From: JBBRNH01 sp038230415
GTDB taxonomy: Bacteria; Bacteroidota; Bacteroidia; Cytophagales; Spirosomataceae
DNA length: 26,053 nt
Assembly: GCA_038230415.1 (NCBI GenBank)
Contig: JBBRNH010000086.1
Coordinates: forward strand, 1 to 26,053
Reading direction: 5' to 3'
Both the position numbers and the translations under genes were made by a program. Each line of letters begins with the position of its first letter. Position 1 is the first letter of the stretch. The notes under the pieces were generated by a model. It had not been told where the DNA came from. It saw only the letters and a program-made list of their open reading frames with translations, and searched no databases. Below are positions 16,265 to 22,511 of this stretch, piece by piece.

Positions 16265-19200
16265 TTAAACGGCACTATCCCAGAGGAGCCGGACAAACTC
16301 GGTTTCGATGGCCCGCGCCCCAAACCCGTTGTCGGCGTTGGCGTAAATGAGCGCGGTGGTATCGTACCAGGGTTGGGCCAGTATCCAGTCGCGTTCGGCG
16401 GTGAAGTCGGTGGCCCCATCTTCGGGCTTTCCTTCTACCACGTCGCGCCAGATGATGAGATACGTTTGCAGGCCCTTTTGCCCCACTACCACCCGGTATT
16501 CGCGGTTTTGGTGGTCAAGAACGTGGTACCGGATTACCCGCAGCCCCAAGAGGTAATTGAACGTCGTGATGAGATCAACGGGCTGATCGTCGCGGATTTC
16601 GTTTTGCCGCACCACCCGCAGCGTGTACGAGAACGGACGCATGAATTTGTCCGGGTTGAGCAAACTGCCCGACGACCGGGTGCCGTAATCGAGCGAATAC
16701 CGGATTTTGTCTAAGAACGACAACTCACTGCCCTGCACAACGGCATCGCTAAACTCGATATTGTTGAGCGTGTCTTCGTACTGTTCCAGCCGCAGGTACT
16801 GAAACAGATGACTGCTACCCGTGCCAGTGGGTTTACCATCGCGCCACGTATCAGAGTAAATTACTTTCTGAATACGGGGCTTGGTGACAGTATCGAAATA
16901 CTGCCCCATTTCGACCAGAATATACTTCCGGTCGCCATCATCTCTCCGATTGAGGTTGATAACGGCATGGCCCGTCGTACCGGAACCAGCGAAATAGTCG
17001 AGGACAGTCGAGCCTTCTTCTACCTGTGAAATTATCAAACTGTCAGCAACAGCGTAAACGGACTTTGGAAAACTAAAGGCTTGCTTATCACCAAAAAAGT
17101 TAGATATGGCGGCAGTACCATTGTCACGCGCCGAATAGAGTGGATTATCCCACCAAGTACGTGGCAAAATTCCTTTCGTGTTCAAAAACTTTTTCTTGTA
17201 GACTTCAAGTCTACCTCCTGTCCTTTGAACTTTTAATAGTGATGGTTTATCTACGACAGTCTTCACCCCAAATTGCCAAACCTTCTCATTACCAGACGGA
17301 TTTATAGGGTATATAGCAATCTCATCGGGGCCTTCATGCTCTTGTATGATCCAGTTATCTTGTCCAACACTCCAAGTCATTTCAGGAACACGAACTTCAT
17401 TCAATTTCTCATTGAAGTATACAGGATAGTACTGCTTGCGTCGGTCAGACCTATTTGAATCAGCACTGCTTTTTCTAAAATTTTCCCATTCAAACTTTTT
17501 GCCGGACTCGTCGTCTGTCTCGTCATATCGTTCGATTTGGCTGTCCGAATGCGGAAGTCTCCCAACACTTTCCAGCTTATCTGATTTAGAATAAAACAGT
17601 CCGTACTCATGGTTAATGGCAAATCCCTTCACAGTTGAGCGTCCTGATGGATTGTTTCTAATGAGCGCATTTGCCAGAAAGTTGTCCTCGCCAAAAACCT
17701 CCAGCATTAAGAATTGCAAGCGGTGAAGCTCAAAGTCATCGATTGTAATACAATAAACTCCTTTATCTTCCAGCAATCCCCTTGACATCTTTATCCTGTC
17801 ATACATCAGGGCAAGCCAAGAGGAGTGCTTGTACGAGTTTTTATAGATTATCTCTGAAGCATTAGTGTTGTATGGCGGGTCAGTGTAAATGGCATTAATG
17901 CCCTTCTCATATTTTGGCTTCAAAAAATTGAGGGCCTGCCAGTTTTCGGAGTTGAGCAGCAGCCCATTGGTTTGCGCGTCGAGGTTGTCGAGGTTGGCCA
18001 GCAACTGCCATTTCAGCGCGTCGGGCAGGAAAGCCGTGTCCAGCACCAATTTGTCGTGGGTCAGCAGGTAGTCGTGGTCAACGGGTGTTTGCGCGTCGGT
18101 GAAGCCCAGCGTTTGCCAGTCGACCCGTTGTTTTTGGTCGGGGTCGGTCAAAATATGGTCAAAGATGAGGTCTCGTACACTCGTCTTCCGGTCAGTAGCG
18201 TTTCCTGCTGAGGAAACGCTACTGACCGGAAGACGGTCGAGGGTTAGGCAGTAATCGGCCTGCACTACAAATTTCCGCTTCTCAAAAAGCCGTTTCTGAA
18301 ATTCTTCCAGTTCGCCCAGAAACTCAATGATGGTCAGGGCCAGTTGCCGGATGGTCGATGCCAGCGTTACGTTCAGGCTGATACTGGCTTGTACGTCGGC
18401 ATCGGTCCAGTTGGGGTCGAGAAAGTTAACGGCCAGCACTTCGTTTTTCAGGAAGAAATCGAGTTCGCGCCGGAGAAATCCCCGCAGGTCTTTGTGGATG
18501 AAGTAGTCGAACTTATTAACGGCCATAAACCGCTCCAGGTGGTACTGAAACGTAGCTATCTCGCTATCCTTACCCCGTTTGCGTTTGGTCTGGAATAGGG
18601 CAATCAGTTCGGAGTCGGCGGTTTGTCCAATGCGGTCGGGTAGCAGCGTCAGGAGTTTAGCCACCACGCCCTTGTCGGCGGTGCGTTGCGCTGGTTTTAT
18701 CTCCCAGGCCGCGATGTCGTCGGGCGTTGGTAGCCGGTACTCAAACCAGAGCGTCAGGCGGTTGTCGGCAAACGTAAACCAATTAGCGGAGTCAGGCAGA
18801 CCAGCCGGGATAAACAGTCGTCCCTTTTCCTCTTTGTTATTGTTCAGCGTACTCTCGGCATCGCGAAGCCGAAACTCAACGGTACGCTGCAAGGCCGGGT
18901 CGGTGGCGGTGTTGGTGAAAACGTAGTTGCGAAAGCTATCGCCGGTCTTGATGTAATACTGATCGTAGTTAGCCCAGTACAGTTTCACTTCTTCGCCGTT
19001 GTAGGGAATCAGGTAGGCGTCGCGCCCGGCACGGGGTTTGGTAATGAAGTCGCCTTCTTCGTAGTAGCGTTCAAAAAACTGATAGAGCCGGTTGTATATG
19101 TCGCGTTCGGTATCGGCAGACACCTGCACGTTGGCCAACTGTTGCCGGGCCTGTAATAACTTCTGATAAGGTTCCTGAAAGATGGCCAACTGCCCGTATT

Positions 19201-19489
19201 GAGTAGCTTTGGCGGTGAGGTCGTCGGGCTGATCGAAGTTGATGCCGAACTGAGTGGTCAGCAACTGCTGCGCTTCGTTGAGGGTGGTTGTCGCTTCGGT
19301 GGCTTCACGCCCGGCGATTTTACCCCGCACCATGTCAACAACCCCGTCCAGTTCCACGTCGAGGAACTGCGTAACCTCGGCGGCTTTGAGATTCAGAATG
19401 CGATAGATGCCGAAATCTAAGTCGGTGTGGTTCAGTTGAAAGAGTTCGCGAAGAAGTTCTTTGAATTGGTCTTTGGCAGATTGGGCCAT
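16265..19489 (-). CDS. mod: Large type III-like Mod, beta-class DNA adenine methyltransferase
   Basis: At 1074 aa it is far longer than classic type III Mod (about 650). The first 510 or so residues are an N-terminal region (LNHTDLDFGIYRILNLK, then helical) of unknown fold; the methyltransferase follows. Motif IV is DPPYNTN (Asp 537), preceded by the region NSENWQALNFLKPKYE. Motif I comes later as DYFAGSGTTGHA (Asp 831), so the order IV-recognition domain-I is the beta class that methylates an exocyclic amino group (probably N6-adenine). About 200 residues follow motif I. The central part (about 17030-17935) is markedly AT-rich compared with the rest. An in-frame perfect palindrome (18182-18235) encodes residues 419-436. 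The res gene lies 51 bp downstream. Start ATG at 19489 (MAQSAKDQ). Role: protective modification for the Res partner; the target sequence is unknown. Confidence 0.87.
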   Translation of the reverse strand: MAQSAKDQFKELLRELFQLNHTDLDFGIYRILNLKAAEVTQFLDVELDGVVDMVRGKIAGREATEATTTLNEAQQLLTTQFGINFDQPDDLTAKATQYGQLAIFQEPYQKLLQARQQLANVQVSADTERDIYNRLYQFFERYYEEGDFITKPRAGRDAYLIPYNGEEVKLYWANYDQYYIKTGDSFRNYVFTNTATDPALQRTVEFRLRDAESTLNNNKEEKGRLFIPAGLPDSANWFTFADNRLTLWFEYRLPTPDDIAAWEIKPAQRTADKGVVAKLLTLLPDRIGQTADSELIALFQTKRKRGKDSEIATFQYHLERFMAVNKFDYFIHKDLRGFLRRELDFFLKNEVLAVNFLDPNWTDADVQASISLNVTLASTIRQLALTIIEFLGELEEFQKRLFEKRKFVVQADYCLTLDRLPVSSVSSAGNATDRKTSVRDLIFDHILTDPDQKQRVDWQTLGFTDAQTPVDHDYLLTHDKLVLDTAFLPDALKWQLLANLDNLDAQTNGLLLNSENWQALNFLKPKYEKGINAIYTDPPYNTNASEIIYKNSYKHSSWLALMYDRIKMSRGLLEDKGVYCITIDDFELHRLQFLMLEVFGEDNFLANALIRNNPSGRSTVKGFAINHEYGLFYSKSDKLESVGRLPHSDSQIERYDETDDESGKKFEWENFRKSSADSNRSDRRKQYYPVYFNEKLNEVRVPEMTWSVGQDNWIIQEHEGPDEIAIYPINPSGNEKVWQFGVKTVVDKPSLLKVQRTGGRLEVYKKKFLNTKGILPRTWWDNPLYSARDNGTAAISNFFGDKQAFSFPKSVYAVADSLIISQVEEGSTVLDYFAGSGTTGHAVINLNRRDDGDRKYILVEMGQYFDTVTKPRIQKVIYSDTWRDGKPTGTGSSHLFQYLRLEQYEDTLNNIEFSDAVVQGSELSFLDKIRYSLDYGTRSSGSLLNPDKFMRPFSYTLRVVRQNEIRDDQPVDLITTFNYLLGLRVIRYHVLDHQNREYRVVVGQKGLQTYLIIWRDVVEGKPEDGATDFTAERDWILAQPWYDTTALIYANADNGFGARAIETEFVRLLWDSAV
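18182..18235. repeat. In-frame 54-bp palindrome inside mod
   Basis: Perfect 24-bp arms at 18182-18205 and 18212-18235 surround a 6-base centre (TGCTGA). The palindrome reads through in the mod frame as 18 residues from Arg-419 to Thr-436 (RLPVSSVSS-AGNATDRKT), in the linker between the N-terminal region and the methyltransferase domain. No stop codon is created in this frame. It resembles a protein-coding palindromic repeat insertion. Confidence 0.85.
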
Positions 19490-20009
19490 AAGTTAGGTAT
19501 CAGTGCGTAAGCGAAATAAGGGAGCAAATTAGCGAAAAGTGGGCTTCTTTTCCCTTCTCACTGTACCCGCTCGTTTGTATCCATCCTGTCGATAGTGCCG
19601 GGGCTACCACACCGCGCCCCCGCCGTCAAGCCTTCTTTTTTTTACTCCCCCCGTCAACGTGTTGAGGAATGCTCAGTTGATATGGAATCAGGAACGTCGC
19701 CTTCATGCACGAGTTCTGTTTTTTCAAAAATTAACTTGTGGCGGTTCATTTTGCTGGGATAGGTAGCTATTTGTAGAATGACTCACCATCCCATTCGTGA
19801 AGGTAGATTACGCCGGTACGATCACAGGCATCTTTGTAGTTCTCATAGCGTTTCCAGATGATTGTCATTGATAGCTATTTTAGAGAGGTGAACTACTGCT
19901 TAACGGTGAGTCATGTTGTGATGATGGATTACAAGCGAAGTAGGAGCAGACACAGCCCTATTTGACTGAATTGAGGTAAACGCATTGCACATTACATTGC
20001 ACAGCCCAC
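19490..20009. other. Mostly non-coding spacer upstream of mod
   Basis: This 520-bp stretch holds no long gene. A T-rich patch lies near 19633-19642. The words ATGACTCACC (about 19778-19787) and GGTGAGTCAT (about 19905-19914) form a 10-bp inverted pair about 120 bp apart, flanking the tiny minus-strand frame described separately. A possible -7-like TAATTTGC for mod lies at 19531-19524 (minus strand) but lacks a matching -33 TTG. A second tiny minus frame (19654-19749, 31 aa) is probably chance. Confidence 0.5.
19767..19868 (-). CDS. Possible 33-aa peptide or decayed gene start
   Basis: An ATG at 19868 opens 33 codons (MTIIWKRYENYKDACDRTG, then VIYLHEWDGESFYK) before TAG. The composition looks protein-like, and the GVIYLHEWDG part faintly recalls the first strand of GIY-YIG-type domains, which would make this the stub of a longer lost gene. 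There is no ribosome-binding site and no continuation in another frame that I can defend. It could be chance. Confidence 0.25.
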   Translation of the reverse strand: MTIIWKRYENYKDACDRTGVIYLHEWDGESFYK

Positions 20010-20042
20010 AAAAAAAGCACTTAACATTTCTGCTAAGTGCTT
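20010..20042 (-). terminator. Rho-independent terminator of tRNA-Asn
   Basis: On the minus strand the stem AAGCACTTA / TAAGTGCTT (20042-20034 and 20023-20015) with a 10-base loop is followed by a T-run (the A-run at 20016-20010 on the plus strand). It begins 11 bases after the tRNA 3' end. Confidence 0.85.
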
Positions 20043-20052
20043 GATTTTCAGG

Positions 20053-20126
20053 CTCCCGAAGTTGGGCTCGAACCAACGACCCTCTGATTAACAGTCAGAT
20101 GCTCTAACCAACTGAGCTATTCAGGA
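20053..20126 (-). tRNA. tRNA-Asn (anticodon GTT)
   Basis: The cloverleaf is complete on the minus strand: acceptor TCCTGAA paired with TTCGGGA (one G-T pair), D arm with AGCTCAGTTGGTTAGAGC, anticodon arm CTGACTGTTAATCAG with GTT in the loop, and T arm GGTTCGAGCCC. CCA is not encoded (the discriminator G is followed by CCT). Length 74 nt. The intrinsic terminator follows directly downstream. No integrase or attachment-site copy is visible nearby, although the spacer and R-M genes lie on its 3' side. Confidence 0.97.
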
Positions 20127-20212
20127 ATGTCTCAACCGCCTGTTTTGGCAAATTGTGGATGCAAAAGTAGCAGTTACGGTGTTACGGCACAAGAACCGGG
20201 CAAGAAAATTTC

Positions 20213-20515
20213 TTACCGAAACGCATCCGGGCGATGCAGTGGCACATTCTCAAGAATCAACTCCTTGATTCGGCGGGCATCGCCCTTCGCAAAGTTTTTG
20301 ATCACCACCTCGGCGCGGGCGCGGGGAATAACCCGAACGGTGGCGAAAAACAGGCCGTTGTCAATCTCTACGCCCGAAATATCAGAGTAGAACACAAAGT
20401 TGTCGGTGCCACCGATGAGCTTGCGAACCCGGAACGTTACACCCTTGTCGTTAAACTCAACCTCATCGCGGTTGATCGGGTCTTTGAAGCTGCTGGAGCG
20501 GAATTTCTCGTTCAT
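20213..20515 (-). CDS. Small PH-like domain protein of unknown function
   Basis: The 100-aa soluble protein has no signal peptide or membrane segment. The pattern of short beta-strands (VEFNDKGVTFRVRKLIG, NFVFYSDISGVEIDNGLFFA, VRVIPRARAEVVIKNF) followed by a C-terminal helix (DARRIKELILENV) suggests a bacterial PH-like fold; this is by eye only. Its ATG (20515) comes one base after the TAA of rsmG (TAATATG on the minus strand), so the two are probably translationally coupled and in one operon. No function can be assigned. Confidence 0.75.
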   Translation of the reverse strand: MNEKFRSSSFKDPINRDEVEFNDKGVTFRVRKLIGGTDNFVFYSDISGVEIDNGLFFATVRVIPRARAEVVIKNFAKGDARRIKELILENVPLHRPDAFR

Positions 20516-20516
20516 A

Positions 20517-21137
20517 TTACTTCCTGATAAAAATTACTTTTTTCGTCTCAAAGAACGGTTCCTCGAAGTATTTGTCCAAATCAAAAAGCCGGTAGCGATC
20601 CGGGATTTCGGCCAATTCTTCGGTTAGGTCTCCGCCTTTCAGGTACAGAACGCCGTTTGGCAGGCTGTTGTTGCCGCTCTTGTGAACCCGGTAGCGAACC
20701 CAGCCCAGAAACGTATTCAGCCGCGTTACGGCCCGGCTCACCACAAAATCGTAGGTGGTGTCGAGGTGTTCAACGCGGGTTTGGTCGGCCTTAACGTTCT
20801 CAAGACCTAATGCCTGTGCTACCTCCTGCACCACTTTGATTTTTTTGCCGATACTGTCAACCAAATGAAAATCAACCAGCGGAAACAGAATCGCCAGGGG
20901 AATACCGGGAAAACCGCCACCCGTACCCACATCCAAAATCTCGGTTCCCGGCACAAACTGCACCACTTTGGCAACGCCTAACGAGTGGAGAATGTGTTTT
21001 TCGTGTAGGCCGTCCATATCCTGCCGCGAGATCACGTTGATCTGCGCGTTCCAGTGGCGGTAAAGTTCGTCCAAAGCCGCAAACTGTTCCTGTTGCCGCG
21101 CCGTGAGGTTGGGGAAGTATTTAGTAATTAAGTCCAT
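20517..21137 (-). CDS. rsmG: 16S rRNA (guanine-527-N7)-methyltransferase RsmG
   Basis: RsmG (GidB) methylates G527 of 16S rRNA using S-adenosylmethionine; its loss gives low-level streptomycin resistance in other bacteria. The 206-aa length fits. Visible motifs are WNAQINVISRQD, HILHSLG, the SAM-binding LDVGTGGGFPGIPLAI, LVDSIGKKIKVV and VVSRAVTRL. The start ATG at 21137 gives the usual short N-terminus (MDLITKYFP). The neighbouring PH-like gene is coupled at its 3' end. The upstream gap (21138-21232) contains a 22-bp inverted repeat separating it from the glycosyltransferase gene. Confidence 0.96.
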   Translation of the reverse strand: MDLITKYFPNLTARQQEQFAALDELYRHWNAQINVISRQDMDGLHEKHILHSLGVAKVVQFVPGTEILDVGTGGGFPGIPLAILFPLVDFHLVDSIGKKIKVVQEVAQALGLENVKADQTRVEHLDTTYDFVVSRAVTRLNTFLGWVRYRVHKSGNNSLPNGVLYLKGGDLTEELAEIPDRYRLFDLDKYFEEPFFETKKVIFIRK

Positions 21138-21148
21138 AAAATAGTGGT

Positions 21149-21229
21149 TAGTGGCAAGTGATTAGTGGTCGGCAGCGGGTACTCCTGATATCTTACAACT
21201 AACGGCTGACCACTAATCACTTGCCACTA
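21149..21229. repeat. Inverted repeat between the glycosyltransferase gene and rsmG
   Basis: Perfect 22-bp arms at 21149-21170 and 21208-21229, built from AGTGG/AAGTG-like words, flank a 37-base centre whose outer edges are also partly complementary. It ends 3 bases short of the glycosyltransferase stop (21233) and 11 bases upstream of the rsmG start. It could act as a terminator or leader hairpin for these minus-strand genes, or be a dispersed repeat. Confidence 0.7.
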
Positions 21230-21232
21230 CGA

Positions 21233-22423
21233 TTATCGCCAGGTCATTTTTTTTCGTTTGCTAAACAGCGTTACACTGCCCATAATGCCGTAATAGCCAG
21301 CCAACATCACATCCATAGCCGGCATAACAGCCCAATGCACAGTGTGTGCCAGCCGGTAAGAGATGCGACCGACCACGCCCCAAAACAACAGGATACGTAG
21401 CCCAAACGCAGCCGTTCCCACCAACAAAAGCGGTTCCATCAGCCGGGCCGACTGCTCAGTACCAATTAACCAACCCACCCAACCGCCCACCACAAGGGCC
21501 AGCAACCACGTCAGCACGTGTGAGCCGGTCAGTAGAGCCAGCCTGATTTTATGGCCGGGTTTATAAAACTTCCCCACGTTCAGATGTCGCCGTTTTTGGT
21601 GCCGCCAATCAGCCCAGGTGTGTTTCGGCTCCGACCAGACGAAACTCGCCGGGTCGAGGCTAACCGCCGTATTTTGGGCCGTTGCTACTTCGTTCACAAA
21701 TAAATCGTCGTCTCCCCCCAGCACGGTCAGGTAGTTATAAAACCCGTTGTTCCCGAAAAACAACTGCGTTCGGTACAGCAGATTTCGGCCAACGCCCATG
21801 TACGGAAACCCCGCCAGAGCCAGCGACAGATACTGAACGGCGGTGAACAGTGTCTCGCTCCGAATCAGGAAATTCAGGAAGCCCGGCTCCCGGAGATACG
21901 GCGAGAAACCCAGCACTACACTCCGGTTTGGCCCGTTGAGTTGGGCAACCATACCAGCCAGCCAATCAGCCGAGGCCGGGCGGCAGTCGGCATCGGTCAG
22001 CAATACCACCGGATGCGCGGCTTTTTTGAGGGCAATGGTCAGTGCGTATTTTTTGGCCGTTACGTGGTCATGCACCTGACTGATGCGAATAGTACGGACA
22101 TTGGAGAAGGCGGGCAGAATCTCGCGCAGAAATCCGTCGGAGCCATCCGTCGAGCGGTCATCCATAATCAGCACCTCAAAGGCGGGATAGTGTTGAGCGG
22201 CCAGCAACGGAATCAACTCGCGGAGGTTTTCTAACTCATTCCAGGCGCAAACCACAATCGTAACGCCGGGCGACGCGTCGCCGGGCGAGACCGGACCGGA
22301 CGAACCGGGATGCTGGCGATAAAAAGCCGTTCGTGCGTAACACAACAGGATGTAAATCAACTGGATACCGATAGAAAACAGCCAGGCAATGAGCAGGGGG
22401 CGAATCAGAAACACGTAAAACAA
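21233..22423 (-). CDS. Membrane-bound family 2 glycosyltransferase
   Basis: The 396-aa protein has an N-terminal membrane helix (LLIAWLFSIGIQLIYILL) and a cytoplasmic GT-A domain: VTIVVCAWNELENL, VLIMDDRSTDGS, LLTDADCRPAS (DxD-type metal site), MGVGRNLLYR, GGDDDLFVNE, and KRRHLNVGKF in the position of the QxxRW-like acceptor motif. Two or three C-terminal membrane helices follow. This layout is that of processive or lipid-linked sugar transferases; donor and acceptor cannot be read from the sequence. It lies 88 bp downstream of the T9SS protein gene on the same strand. The start ATG at 22423 is the first one that keeps the membrane helix. Confidence 0.9.
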   Translation of the reverse strand: MFYVFLIRPLLIAWLFSIGIQLIYILLCYARTAFYRQHPGSSGPVSPGDASPGVTIVVCAWNELENLRELIPLLAAQHYPAFEVLIMDDRSTDGSDGFLREILPAFSNVRTIRISQVHDHVTAKKYALTIALKKAAHPVVLLTDADCRPASADWLAGMVAQLNGPNRSVVLGFSPYLREPGFLNFLIRSETLFTAVQYLSLALAGFPYMGVGRNLLYRTQLFFGNNGFYNYLTVLGGDDDLFVNEVATAQNTAVSLDPASFVWSEPKHTWADWRHQKRRHLNVGKFYKPGHKIRLALLTGSHVLTWLLALVVGGWVGWLIGTEQSARLMEPLLLVGTAAFGLRILLFWGVVGRISYRLAHTVHWAVMPAMDVMLAGYYGIMGSVTLFSKRKKMTWR

Positions 22424-22511
22424 AATGCTATGGGCATTCTCAGACGAATGGAACGGCGAAGATACGGTGAACGGCGGCTTGGTGTTAGTAAGACCGGAAA
22501 CAACGGCACAC

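Noticed and set aside
13052..19489. BREX or DISARM core
   Set aside because: Only a methyltransferase and one helicase/nuclease-like gene are present; there is no pglZ, brxC, drmB or phospholipase-D gene nearby.
20010..20130. tRNA-Asn as an attachment site for an integrated island
   Set aside because: There is no integrase gene and no second copy of the tRNA 3' end within the window to support integration.
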